A stretch of 64,000 nucleotides of DNA from NCBI RefSeq assembly GCF_017526105.1, contig NZ_CP071839.1, positions 3,898,001 through 3,962,000 on the forward strand, given 5' to 3'. This document shows positions 35,017 to 43,302 of the stretch, in pieces. This stretch comes from Streptomyces cyanogenus (GTDB lineage Bacteria; Actinomycetota; Actinomycetes; Streptomycetales; Streptomycetaceae). The position numbers and the translations under genes were made by a program. Below the pieces are notes generated by a model. It worked only from the letters and a program-made list of their open reading frames with translations. It was not told the origin of the DNA and searched no databases. Within the stretch, counting starts at the first letter, position 1. Each line of letters starts with the position of its first letter.

Positions 35017-35782
35017 TGACGCTGACGCCCGCCAGCCAGCCGCCGTCGATCACGAACGGCTGCCCGGTGATGTACGAGGAGTCGTCCGAGGTGAGGAAGA
35101 GGGCGAGCCGGGCCACCTCCTCCGGCTGCCCGACCCGGCCGAGCGGCACGAGCCTGCGGTACAGCTCGTCCAGGGCCCGGCTCGTCTCCTCGGGGTCGGC
35201 GTCCGGATCCAGCCGGGCCGGGTTCGACATCGCGGTGTCGATGGCACCCGGGCAGATCGCGTTGACCCGGATCCGCCGGCCCGCCAGCTCCAGCGCGGCC
35301 ACCCGGGTCAGCCCCAACACCGCGTGCTTGGTGGCGGTGTAGGTGCCCACCGCCGCCATACCGGTCAGGGCCGTGTACGAGGCGGTGTTCACGATCGTGC
35401 CCCCGTCGGCCATCTCCGGCGCCACCGCCTTCATCCCCAGGAAGCAGCCCACCTGGTTGACCTGCACCACCTGCATGAACTCGTCCAGCGGCGTGTCCAC
35501 CAGGGCGTTGAAGCGCAGGATGCCCGCGTTGTTGACCAGCCCGTCGATCCGCCCGTACGCCTCCCTGACGGCCCCGACGGCCTCCCGCCAGCTCTCCTCC
35601 GTGCCCACGTCCAGGTGGACGTACAGCGCCCCTATCTCCTTGGCGAGCGCCTCCCCCCGGTCGTCCAGCACATCGGCGACGGCCACCCGCGCGCCCTCCG
35701 CCCGGAACAGCCGCGCCTCCTGCTCGCCCTGCCCGCGCGCCGCCCCGGTGACCAGGACGACCCGCCCGTCCAGCTTGCCCAT
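35012..35782 (-). CDS. Short-chain dehydrogenase/reductase
   Basis: 256 residues. The NAD(P) motif is 'TGAARGQGEQEARLF', with 'NNAGI' in 'GLVNNAGILRFNAL'. The catalytic Ser-Tyr-Lys lie in 'NTASYTALTG' and 'YTATKHAVLGL', and the end is 'YITGQPFVIDGGWLAG'. It resembles hydroxysteroid-dehydrogenase-type SDRs of actinobacteria, but the substrate is unknown. It is the third gene of the operon headed by operator D (amidohydrolase, LLM, SDR), starting 9 bases after the LLM stop. Confidence 0.93.
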   Translation of the reverse strand: MGKLDGRVVLVTGAARGQGEQEARLFRAEGARVAVADVLDDRGEALAKEIGALYVHLDVGTEESWREAVGAVREAYGRIDGLVNNAGILRFNALVDTPLDEFMQVVQVNQVGCFLGMKAVAPEMADGGTIVNTASYTALTGMAAVGTYTATKHAVLGLTRVAALELAGRRIRVNAICPGAIDTAMSNPARLDPDADPEETSRALDELYRRLVPLGRVGQPEEVARLALFLTSDDSSYITGQPFVIDGGWLAGVSVI

Positions 35783-35791
35783 ACCGTCTCC

Positions 35792-36718
35792 TCAGTCCAG
35801 CCGGGGCGCGACCTCCGCCCCGAACGAGCTGATCTGCTCGATGAGTTCGGCCCGGCTCCGGCTGCGGAACCGCACCTGGACCTGGTCCACGCCCATCGCG
35901 CGGTAGGCCCGCAGCGACGCGGCGATCTCCTCCGGCGCCCCGGCGAGCGTGCGCCGCCCGACGTCCCAGCCGGGCCGGCCGACGTACAGCGGCTCGGTGA
36001 GGGCGCCGACGGTGTACGCCCCGGCGAGCCCCGCCTCCTCGCGCAGCCGCCGGATCCGGGCGATCTGCCCGGGCAGCCGCTCCCTGGGGTCCCCCTGCGG
36101 CAGCCAGCCGTCGCCCTTCAGCGCGGCCCGGCGGACGGCGGCCGGCGAGGAGCCGCCGACCCAGAGCGGGACGTGCGGCCGGCCGGGCCGCGGCCGCTGT
36201 CCCAGGCCGGCGAAGTCGTAGTGCTTCCCGTGGTGCTCGGGGAACTCCTCGGGCCCCAGGGCGGCGCGCAGCGCGTCCATCACCTCGTCCAGCACCGCTC
36301 CGCGCCGCTCGAAGTCCACGCCGAGCACCTCGAACTCCTCCCGCACGTGCCCGGCCCCGACCCCGAGGACCAGCCGCCCGCCGGAGAGGTGGTCGAGGGT
36401 GGCGTACTGCTTGGCGGTCAGCAGCGGGTGGCGGAGCCCGACGACGGCCACGTGGCTGAGCAGCCGTACCCGCTCGGTGACGGCGGCGACGTGGGCGAGG
36501 GTGGCCACGGGGTCGTACCAGACGGTGCCCATGGCCGGGGCGAGGCGGCGCGGTATGCCCACGTGGTCGCAGCAGGCGACGTACGCGAACCCCGCCCGGT
36601 CGGCCGCCCGGGCCACGGCGACCAGGTCCGCGGGCCCGGCGGACGTCTCCCAGGGCTCGGCGTACAGGGTGCTCTGCGACTGGACGGGCAGCTGGATGCC
36701 GTACGCCAGGGGGCTCAC
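35792..36718 (-). CDS. LLM-class F420-dependent oxidoreductase
   Basis: 308 residues with 'FAYVACCDHVGIPRRLAPAMG', 'ERVRLLSHVAVVGLRHPLL', 'LDHLSGGRLVLGVGAGHVREEF' (in parts), 'GGSSPAAVRRAALKGDGWLP' and 'MGVDQVQVRFRSRS'. These are hallmarks of the actinobacterial F420-dependent LLM subfamily. The start is GTG 36718, overlapping the amidohydrolase stop by 4 bases (GTGA). It is the middle gene of the operator D operon. Together with the other LLM and Ddn-like genes it gives the window an unusual density of probable F420 enzymes. Confidence 0.92.
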   Translation of the reverse strand: MSPLAYGIQLPVQSQSTLYAEPWETSAGPADLVAVARAADRAGFAYVACCDHVGIPRRLAPAMGTVWYDPVATLAHVAAVTERVRLLSHVAVVGLRHPLLTAKQYATLDHLSGGRLVLGVGAGHVREEFEVLGVDFERRGAVLDEVMDALRAALGPEEFPEHHGKHYDFAGLGQRPRPGRPHVPLWVGGSSPAAVRRAALKGDGWLPQGDPRERLPGQIARIRRLREEAGLAGAYTVGALTEPLYVGRPGWDVGRRTLAGAPEEIAASLRAYRAMGVDQVQVRFRSRSRAELIEQISSFGAEVAPRLD

Positions 36719-37941
36719 GCCCGCCACAGCCCCTGCGCGGTGAGCCCCAGCAGCTCGATGGCGTTGCCCCGGACGATCCGCTCGACCACGTCGGCCGGCA
36801 GGTGCCCCATCTGGGCCTCGCCGACCTCCCGGGACTTGGGCCACGTGGAGTCGGAGTGCGGGTAGTCCGTCTCGTACAGGACGTTGCCGACCCCGATGGC
36901 GTCGAGGTTCCCGAGCCCGAAGGCGTCGTCGAAGAAGCAGCCGTGGACGTGCTCGGCGAACAGCTCGGACGGCGGCCGGTGCACCTTGTCCGCGACCCCG
37001 CCCCAGCCGCGGTTCTCCTCCCACACCACGTCCGCGCGCTCAAGGATGTACGGGATCCACCCGATCTGCCCCTCCGCGTACATGACCTTGAGGTTCGGGA
37101 AGCGCTCGAACTTGCCGCTCATCAGCCAGTCGACCATCGAGAAGCAGCAGTTGGCGAAGGTGATCGTGGAGCCGACGGCGGGCGGCGCGTCGGCGGAGGT
37201 GGACGGCATCCGGCTCGACGACCCGATGTGCATGGCGACCACGGTGCCGGTCTCGTCGCAGGCGGCGAGGAAGGGGTCCCAGTCGTCGGTGTGCACCGAC
37301 GGCAGGCCCAGGTGCGGGGGTATCTCGGAGAAGGCGACGGCCCGGACGCCGCGTTCGGCGTTGCGCCGCACCTCCTGCGCGGCCAGCCGGGCGTCCCACA
37401 GGGGGATGAGCGTGAGCGGTATCAGCCGCCCCCGCGCCTGCGCCCCGCACCACTCCTCCACCATCCAGTCGTTGTAGGCGCGCACGCAGAGCAGGGCCAG
37501 CTCCTTGTCGGCGGCCTCGGTGAAGGTCTGACCGCAGAAGCGGGGAAAGGTGGGGAAGCAGACGGCGGACTGGACGTGGTTGACGTCCATGTCGGCGAGC
37601 CGCGCGGACACGTCGTACGACCCCGGCCGCATCTGCTCGTACGTGATGACCTCGAGCCTGACCTCGTCCCTGGCGTACCCGACGGCGGTGTCGAGGCGGG
37701 TGAGCGGCCGGTGCAGGTCCTCGTACACCCACCAGTCGCCGAGCGGCCCCTCGTCGCTGCCCGGTCTGCCCATGACGGGCTTGAACCGCCCGCCCAGGAA
37801 GGTCATCTCCTTCAGCGGCGCGCGCACGATCCGGGGCCCGACGTCCCGGTACTTCCGCGGCAGGCGGTCCTGCCACACGCCGGCGGGCTCAACGGTGTGG
37901 TCGTCGACGGAGATGATCAGCGGGAACTGTGTGGTCTCCAT
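36715..37941 (-). CDS. Amidohydrolase family protein (ACMSD-like, PF04909 type)
   Basis: 408 residues. The N-terminal 'IISVDDHTVEPAGVWQDRLP' is the modified first metal motif usual in the actinobacterial branch. Later come 'HIGSSSRMPSTSADAPPAV', 'FPNLKVMYAEGQIGWIPYI' and 'VLYETDYPHSDSTWP', which has the conserved C-terminal Asp/His pair. The family includes decarboxylases and hydrolases of aromatic or ring-cleavage acids. It is the first gene of the operon with the LLM and SDR, with operator D about 20 bases upstream. No ribosome binding site is visible at ATG 37941, so the transcript may be leaderless or nearly so. Confidence 0.9.
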   Translation of the reverse strand: METTQFPLIISVDDHTVEPAGVWQDRLPRKYRDVGPRIVRAPLKEMTFLGGRFKPVMGRPGSDEGPLGDWWVYEDLHRPLTRLDTAVGYARDEVRLEVITYEQMRPGSYDVSARLADMDVNHVQSAVCFPTFPRFCGQTFTEAADKELALLCVRAYNDWMVEEWCGAQARGRLIPLTLIPLWDARLAAQEVRRNAERGVRAVAFSEIPPHLGLPSVHTDDWDPFLAACDETGTVVAMHIGSSSRMPSTSADAPPAVGSTITFANCCFSMVDWLMSGKFERFPNLKVMYAEGQIGWIPYILERADVVWEENRGWGGVADKVHRPPSELFAEHVHGCFFDDAFGLGNLDAIGVGNVLYETDYPHSDSTWPKSREVGEAQMGHLPADVVERIVRGNAIELLGLTAQGLWRA

Positions 37942-37961
37942 ACCGTGCACGGTAGCGCCGA

Positions 37962-37978
37962 TCTGACGGTCCGTCAGC
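37962..37978. promoter_or_regulatory. Regulon operator D
   Basis: TCTGACGGTCCGTCAGC, between the divergent amidohydrolase (start 37941) and afsR (start 38132). It is much closer to the amidohydrolase, 20 bases from its start codon, so that operon is the likely target. Confidence 0.73.
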
Positions 37979-38131
37979 TCCCGGTGCGGGACGGGCGGCA
38001 TGCGGAGAGGTTGTGAGGGCTTCGTGCACCCACGTGCGGCCCTCTGTGATCGGCGTCTCCCACGGCTGACGCAACCGCCCGGAACAAGGCAAACTGACGG
38101 GGTTGTTCGTGATGCCGAGGGGGACGAACGC

Positions 38132-41089
38132 ATGGACGGTGGGCCGCGAGTACCCGAGCAGCGGCGTGCCGGGCCCGTCGCGGAGCCCGGCCCGCTGCGC
38201 TTCGGCGTGCTCGGTCCGGTGCGGGCCTGGCGCGGCGAGGAGGCGCTCCCCACGGGCTCCCCCCAGCAGCGCGCCCTGCTGGCCGCACTGCTGCTCCGGG
38301 AGGGCCGTACGGCCACGGCGGCCGAGCTGATCGACGCCCTGTGGGGCTCCGAGCCGCCGTCCCAGGCCCTGGCGGCGGTCCGCACCTACGCCTCCCGGCT
38401 CCGCAAGGCCCTGGACCCCGGCGTCCTGGTCAGCGAGTCCGGCGGCTACGCCGTGCGCGGCCTGGGCGAGGGCGCCCTGGACCTCGCCGTCGCGCAGGAC
38501 CTGACGGCGGAGGCGGAGAAGGCACGCGGGACGGGCGACCTGGGCCGGGCCCGGTCACTGCTGAACCAGGCCCTGTCGCTCTGGGACGGCGAACCCCTGG
38601 CGGGCGTCCCCGGCCCCTACGCCGAGGCCCAGCGGGCCCGCCTGGAGGAGTGGCGGCTCGGCCTGCTGGAGACCCGCCTGGACCTGGACCTGGAACAGGG
38701 CTGCCACGCCGATGCCGTCTCGGAACTGACGGCCCTGACGGCGGCGCATCCCTTGCGGGAACGCCTGCGCGAACTCCTGATGCTCGCCCTGTACCGCAGC
38801 GGCCGCCAGGCGGAGGCCCTGGCGGTGTACGCGGACACCCGCCGCCTGCTCGCCGAGGAGCTGGGGGTCGACCCCCGCCCGGGCCTGAGCGAACTCCAGC
38901 AGCGCATCCTCCGGGCCGACCCGGCCCTGGCGGAACCCTCGGCGCCCGTGACGGAGCCGACGGCGGCCCCGGTCCGCCCCGCGCAGCTCCCCGCGTCGGT
39001 CCCCGACTTCACCGGCCGCTCCTCCTTCGTGTCGGAACTGACCGAGGTCCTGTCCTCGGCGTCCGAGGCGGAGGGCAGGGTCATGGCGGTGTCGGCCCTG
39101 GCCGGCATCGGCGGGGTGGGCAAGACGACCCTCGCCGTCCACGTGGCCCACCGGGCCCGCCCGGCCTTCCCGGACGGGCAGCTGTACGTGGACCTCCAGG
39201 GCACGGGCCCCCGCCCGGCGGAACCGGAAACGGTGCTGGGCTCCTTCCTGCGGGCCCTGGGCACGCCGGACTCGGCGATCCCCGACTCCCTGGAGGAACG
39301 CTCGGCCCTGTACCGCTCGGTCCTGGACGGCCGCCGGGTCCTGGTCCTGCTGGACAACGCGAAGGACGCGGCCCAGGTACGGCCGCTCCTGCCCGGCACG
39401 GAGGGCTGCGCCGCCCTGGTCACCTCCCGCGTCCGCATGCTCGACCTCGCCGGCGCCCACCTGGTCGACCTCGACGTCATGTCCCCGGAAGAGGCCCTGG
39501 CGCTGTTCACCAGGATCGTGGGCGAGGAACGGGTGGCCGCGGAGCGCGAGGCCGCCCTGGACGTCGTCGCCGCCTGCGGCTTCCTCCCCCTGGCGATCCG
39601 CATCGCGGCGTCCCGCCTGGCGGCCCGCCGCACCTGGACGGTCTCGGTCCTGGCAGCCAAGCTGGCGGACGAACGCCGCCGCCTGGACGAGCTGCAGGCC
39701 GGCGACCTGGCGGTCAAGGCCACCTTCGAACTGGGCTACGGCCAACTCGAACCGGCCCAGGCAAGGGCGTTCCGCCTGCTGGGCCTGGCCGACGGCCCGG
39801 ACATCTCCCTGGCAGCGGCGGCAGCGGTCCTGGACCTCCCCCCGGAGGACACCGAGGACCTCCTGGAGTCCCTGGTCGACACGTCGTTGCTGGAATCGGC
39901 GGCGCCGGGGCGGTACCGGTTCCACGACCTGGTCCGCCTGTACGCGCGGGCATGCGCGGAGAGGGACGAGTGGCCGCCGAGCGAGCGGGCGGCGGCGATG
40001 TCGCGGTTGCTGGACTTCTATCTGGCTACGGCGGCGCGGGTGTACGCCATTGAGCGTCCGGGTGACCGGACCGTGGACCATCTCGAGGTGACGGAGCAGG
40101 CGGGTCAGACCTTCAGTGACGAAGGAAAGGCACTGGACTGGCTGCACACCGAGGCCGCCTGCATCCTCGCCTGCGTCCAGCAGTCCCTGGGGCAGGAGAA
40201 TCTCCGCCGAGGAGTCGACCTCCTCCTGGCTTCGAAGGACTTGGTGGAGTCGGGTGCCAGTTCGCTCGTCTACGAAACGGCCACCCGGGCGGCCCGCGAC
40301 GCCGCCGATGCCCTGGGCGATTCCCTGGCGGCGGGGCGCGCCCGCGTGACGCTCACCCAAGTTCTCATCAAGGCGGGACAGTTCGACGAGGCGGCCGTTG
40401 AGGCCAGGGAGGCCGTTGCCCTGGGGGCAGCGGCCGGCGACCCTTGGACGAGTGGGAACGCGCCGAACGAGCTGGGCATCATCGCCATCTGCCGGAATGA
40501 TCACGCAGCGGGCGAAGCGCACCTGCTCAGGGCCATCGCCGCTTTCCGTGCGGACGACAATCGGCCTGGAGAGGCCAGCGCACTCTGCAACCTCTCGCGC
40601 GTACTCGTTTCCATGGACAGGGCAGCGGCAGGCATCGAGCTCGTTCAGCAGGGCGTCGCCATATACGACGAGCTGGGGCTGACCGTAAGGCTCGCCAACG
40701 CAAGGTACGCCCTGGGCATCGCCCTCAGTCACACGGACCGACTCGGCGAGGCACTGGAGCAATTCACCGAGGCGCTGCGCATTTTCGTGGAGAACCGGCA
40801 GCGACTGTGGGAGGGCACCACCCACTTTCGCATCGCGCAAGTACACCTCGCAGCGCACAGGGCAGCCCAGGCGGCCCAGCACGCGGAGCAGGCACTCGGG
40901 ATCGGGTGTATCGGCGGGGACTGGATGCGCGCCAATGTGCTGACTCTGCTGGGCAAGTCCCTCGATGCCCTTGGACAGGTGGACCGTGCCCGCGCGTGCT
41001 GGCGAGAGGCGCTCAGCATTCACGGATCGTCGGAGGCGGCCGAGGCTGTGGAGGTACGGCGCCTGCTCCATCCCATCGCGGCGGCCTGA
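38132..41089 (+). CDS. afsR: AfsR, SARP-family global regulator with NB-ARC and TPR domains
   Basis: 985 residues. The N-terminal OmpR-type DNA-binding and BTAD region (about 20-270: 'LRFGVLGPVRAWRGEEALP', 'YASRLRKALDPGVLVSESGGY', 'ADTRRLLAEELGVDPRPGL') precedes the NB-ARC ATPase, with P-loop 'GIGGVGKTT' (Lys331) and 'VLVLLDNAKDAAQVRPLLPG', then C-terminal TPRs (about 650-970). The length and the start 'MDGGPRVPEQRR' match my memory of S. coelicolor AfsR (993 aa), which is phosphorylated by AfsK and activates afsS. ATG 38132 follows GAGGGGGA. From about residue 650 codon use is visibly less GC-biased than in the first two thirds. Confidence 0.95.
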   Translation: MDGGPRVPEQRRAGPVAEPGPLRFGVLGPVRAWRGEEALPTGSPQQRALLAALLLREGRTATAAELIDALWGSEPPSQALAAVRTYASRLRKALDPGVLVSESGGYAVRGLGEGALDLAVAQDLTAEAEKARGTGDLGRARSLLNQALSLWDGEPLAGVPGPYAEAQRARLEEWRLGLLETRLDLDLEQGCHADAVSELTALTAAHPLRERLRELLMLALYRSGRQAEALAVYADTRRLLAEELGVDPRPGLSELQQRILRADPALAEPSAPVTEPTAAPVRPAQLPASVPDFTGRSSFVSELTEVLSSASEAEGRVMAVSALAGIGGVGKTTLAVHVAHRARPAFPDGQLYVDLQGTGPRPAEPETVLGSFLRALGTPDSAIPDSLEERSALYRSVLDGRRVLVLLDNAKDAAQVRPLLPGTEGCAALVTSRVRMLDLAGAHLVDLDVMSPEEALALFTRIVGEERVAAEREAALDVVAACGFLPLAIRIAASRLAARRTWTVSVLAAKLADERRRLDELQAGDLAVKATFELGYGQLEPAQARAFRLLGLADGPDISLAAAAAVLDLPPEDTEDLLESLVDTSLLESAAPGRYRFHDLVRLYARACAERDEWPPSERAAAMSRLLDFYLATAARVYAIERPGDRTVDHLEVTEQAGQTFSDEGKALDWLHTEAACILACVQQSLGQENLRRGVDLLLASKDLVESGASSLVYETATRAARDAADALGDSLAAGRARVTLTQVLIKAGQFDEAAVEAREAVALGAAAGDPWTSGNAPNELGIIAICRNDHAAGEAHLLRAIAAFRADDNRPGEASALCNLSRVLVSMDRAAAGIELVQQGVAIYDELGLTVRLANARYALGIALSHTDRLGEALEQFTEALRIFVENRQRLWEGTTHFRIAQVHLAAHRAAQAAQHAEQALGIGCIGGDWMRANVLTLLGKSLDALGQVDRARACWREALSIHGSSEAAEAVEVRRLLHPIAAA

Positions 41090-41104
41090 TCCGGCCGCCC
41101 CGGC

Positions 41105-41126
41105 GTTCATCGAACGTTTATGACGC
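41105..41126 (+). promoter_or_regulatory. Predicted AfsR box / PHO box at the afsS promoter
   Basis: Two adjacent 11-bp direct repeats, GTTCATCGAAC (41105-41115) and GTTTATGACGC (41116-41126), begin 15 bases after the afsR stop. The 11-bp period and GTTCAT/GTTTAT heads are those of the SARP/PhoP sites described at afsS promoters, where AfsR and PhoP compete. The assignment is by pattern and position. Confidence 0.75.
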
Positions 41127-41291
41127 CCTGTCACTCTCATGGCATCGACCCGTCGCGTCGGGGGGCAGACGGATCGGAACGGGCCTCACGGATAAGGTGA
41201 ACGGCCCTGGAACGCTCACTCGGCGGCCCACGGGGGAGTTGCCGGGTGGGCGTTCCCATCGCACCGCATGCAGACCGGGGAGGACCCAGCC

Positions 41292-41477
41292 ATGAGCGAA
41301 GCCAACACCACCAACGAGGACATCACGACGCTGGACAGCCACGCGCCGGCGCCGCCCGGCAAGGACCCGGTGGCCACCACGAACGACAGCCACGCGCCCG
41401 CACCCGGCGAGGAGCCCGTCACCACGCTGGACAGCCACGCGCCAGTGCCGCCGGCGCTGGACCTGGGCAGCAAGTAA
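41292..41477 (+). CDS. afsS: AfsS-like small regulatory protein with three TTxDSHAPxP repeats
   Basis: 61 residues, acidic, Thr/Pro-rich and probably disordered. Three repeats are spaced about 16 residues apart: TTLDSHAPAPP (12-22), TTNDSHAPAPG (29-39) and TTLDSHAPVPP (44-54). AfsS of S. coelicolor (63 aa) lies just downstream of afsR, has similar short repeats and stimulates antibiotic production as the output of the AfsK-AfsR cascade. Size, repeats, position and the AfsR box upstream all fit. ATG 41292 follows GGGGAGG by 8 bases. The 14-bp-stem terminator at 41497-41535 follows. Confidence 0.9.
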   Translation: MSEANTTNEDITTLDSHAPAPPGKDPVATTNDSHAPAPGEEPVTTLDSHAPVPPALDLGSK

Positions 41478-41496
41478 GCCACCACCCCGACGGGGA

Positions 41497-41535
41497 TCGG
41501 CCGCGGCGGCGCGGAGGGGGAGCCGCCGCGGCCGA
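41497..41535 (+). terminator. Terminator between afsS and the acyl-CoA ligase
   Basis: A perfect 14-bp inverted repeat (41497-41510 and 41522-41535) with an 11-base loop, 20 bases after the afsS stop. It lies between convergent genes and may end both transcripts. Confidence 0.85.
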
Positions 41536-41596
41536 GGTGTGTGCGGGCGCGGGCGATCGGCGGATCTCCTCCACCAGCCCATGGCGTCGACGCAGG

Positions 41597-43219
41597 TCAG
41601 CCACACCAGGCACGGGACACCTCCCTCCCCCTCAGCTCGCCCTTGACCACCTTGCCGCTCGCGTTGCGTGGAAGTGACCTCACGAACTCCACCGACCTCG
41701 GCACCTTGTAGTTCGCCATCTCGCGGCGGGACCAGGCGATCAGGTCGGCGGAGGTCAGGAGTGAGCCGGGGCGGCGGACGACGTAGGCCTTGGCGACCTC
41801 GCCCAGGCGGGCGTCGGGGACGCCGATGACCGCCGCGTCCAGGACGTCGGGGTGGGTGCAGAGGAGTTGCTCTATCTCCGCGGGGTACGCGTTGAAGCCG
41901 CCGACGATGAACATGTCCTTCAGGCGGTCCGTGATGCGCAGGTTGCCCGCCGCGTCCAGGACGCCCACGTCGCCGGTGCGCAGCCAGCCGTCCTCGGAGA
42001 TCGCCTCCGCGGTGGCCAGGGGGTCCTCGTAGTAGCCCCGCATGACGTTGAAGCCGCGGACCTGTACCTCCCCGGGTGTGCCGGGCGGGAGCGGGGCGCC
42101 GGAAGGGGCCGTCACCCTGACCTCCGTGCCGGGGACCGGACGGCCGGAGGTGGAGGCGATCAGTGCCGGGGCGTCGCCGCGGCGGCACATCGTGACGATT
42201 CCGGTGGCCTCCGAGAGGCCGTAGGCCGTCAGGACCGTCCCGACGCCGAGTTCCTCGCGCAGGCGTTCCACCAGGCGCAGGGGGACCACCGCCGCACCGG
42301 TCACCACCAGACGGAGCGTCGAGAGGTCGTGGGCGTCCCGGGTGGGGTGGTCCAGGAGCTGCTGGTGCAGGGTCGGCGGGCCGGGCAGGACCGAGATCCG
42401 TTCCGCCGCGATGTTCGCCAGGGCCGTGTCCACGTTGAACACCGGCTGCGGGATCATCGTCGCCCCACGCATCAGACAGGCGAGCACCCCGGCCTTGTAG
42501 CCGAAGGTGTGGAAGAAGGGGTTGATGATCAGGTAGCGGTCGGACCGGCGGAGGCCGGCCAGGTCCGCCCAGGATTCGTACGCGCGCAGGGTCTGGCCGT
42601 GCGTGATCATCGCACCCTTGGGGCGGCCCGTCGTACCGGATGTGAAGACGATGTCCGAGAGGGTGGAGCCGGTCAGCGCACCTTCGCGGGCCCGCACCTC
42701 CGGTCCCGCCACGCCCTCTCCGGTGGCCAGGAAGTTCTTCCACGTCTCGAAGTCGGGCGGTGCGTCGTCCGAGAGGACCACCACGCGCTCCAGGTCCGGC
42801 AGGGCGGTGAGGGGGCGTTCTGCGCCGGACGGTCCCGCACCGGCCGCCCTGCGCAACGACGCCACGTACGACGTGCCCAGGAACGTTCCCGTCACGAAGA
42901 GCAGCCTCGCCCCGCTGCGGCGCAGTACGTCCGCTGCCTCCGCGCCCTTGAAGCGGGTGTTCAGCGGTACCAGGACCGCGCCCGCCGACACCGCGCCGAG
43001 GGACGCGACGATCCAGTCCACGGTGTTGGGGGCCCAGACGGCGACCCGGTCGCCCACCTCCACCCCGCAGGCCAGGCAGGCCGCGGCCGCCCGCTCGATC
43101 CGGGCGCCCAGTTCGGCGTAGGTGATCCTCGTCCGGCCGTCGGCCACGGCCTCGGTGTCCGCGTACCGTCCGGCCGCCCACCGCACCAGTTCCGGGATGG
43201 TCTCCCACGACGCCGTCAC
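41597..43219 (-). CDS. FadD3-like acyl-CoA ligase (AMP-forming)
   Basis: 540 residues of the ANL superfamily. The P-loop-like A3 motif is 'DIVFTSGTTGRPKGAMITHG'; further motifs are 'YGLSEATGIVTM', 'GWLRTGDVGVLD', 'ITDRLKDMFIVGGFNAYPAE' (in parts) and the C-terminal lysine in 'RNASGKVVKGELRGRE'. It activates a carboxylic acid to its CoA thioester. It resembles the FadD3 group, which in mycobacteria activates a steroid ring fragment, but the substrate here is unproven. The start is GTG 43219. It is divergent from the thiolase operon, with operators E and F between them. Confidence 0.92.
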   Translation of the reverse strand: MTASWETIPELVRWAAGRYADTEAVADGRTRITYAELGARIERAAAACLACGVEVGDRVAVWAPNTVDWIVASLGAVSAGAVLVPLNTRFKGAEAADVLRRSGARLLFVTGTFLGTSYVASLRRAAGAGPSGAERPLTALPDLERVVVLSDDAPPDFETWKNFLATGEGVAGPEVRAREGALTGSTLSDIVFTSGTTGRPKGAMITHGQTLRAYESWADLAGLRRSDRYLIINPFFHTFGYKAGVLACLMRGATMIPQPVFNVDTALANIAAERISVLPGPPTLHQQLLDHPTRDAHDLSTLRLVVTGAAVVPLRLVERLREELGVGTVLTAYGLSEATGIVTMCRRGDAPALIASTSGRPVPGTEVRVTAPSGAPLPPGTPGEVQVRGFNVMRGYYEDPLATAEAISEDGWLRTGDVGVLDAAGNLRITDRLKDMFIVGGFNAYPAEIEQLLCTHPDVLDAAVIGVPDARLGEVAKAYVVRRPGSLLTSADLIAWSRREMANYKVPRSVEFVRSLPRNASGKVVKGELRGREVSRAWCG

Positions 43220-43244
43220 GGACCGGCCTCCCCCCGCACAGGTA

Positions 43245-43261
43245 GCTGACTGACCGTCAGA
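43245..43261. promoter_or_regulatory. Regulon operator E
   Basis: GCTGACTGACCGTCAGA, one of two operators in the 83-bp divergent space between the acyl-CoA ligase and the thiolase. Confidence 0.7.
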
Positions 43262-43279
43262 TTAGCGCTAATCTGACGG
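43254..43279. promoter_or_regulatory. 26-bp perfect palindrome joining operators E and F
   Basis: Each arm is CCGTCAGATTAGC read toward the centre (43254-43266, mirrored at 43267-43279), with no mismatch and no loop. It is formed by the right half of operator E and the left half of operator F, placing the two site centres 27 bp apart on a symmetrical frame. This suggests cooperative binding by two dimers. Confidence 0.75.
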
Positions 43280-43288
43280 CCTGTCAGG
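43272..43288. promoter_or_regulatory. Regulon operator F
   Basis: TCTGACGGCCTGTCAGG, the second operator of the ligase/thiolase divergent promoter, 15 bases before the thiolase start. Confidence 0.72.
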
Positions 43289-43302
43289 AGAGGGGGCCGT
43301 AC

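Noticed and set aside
38555..41140. 861-residue open frame antisense to afsR
   Set aside because: Typical antisense shadow of a GC-rich gene; Arg/Gln/Gly-rich, without domain, promoter or ribosome binding site.
41292..41477. Small repeat peptide as a RiPP precursor
   Set aside because: Its position after afsR, size and D-S-H-A-P repeats fit AfsS; no RiPP-modifying enzymes are nearby.
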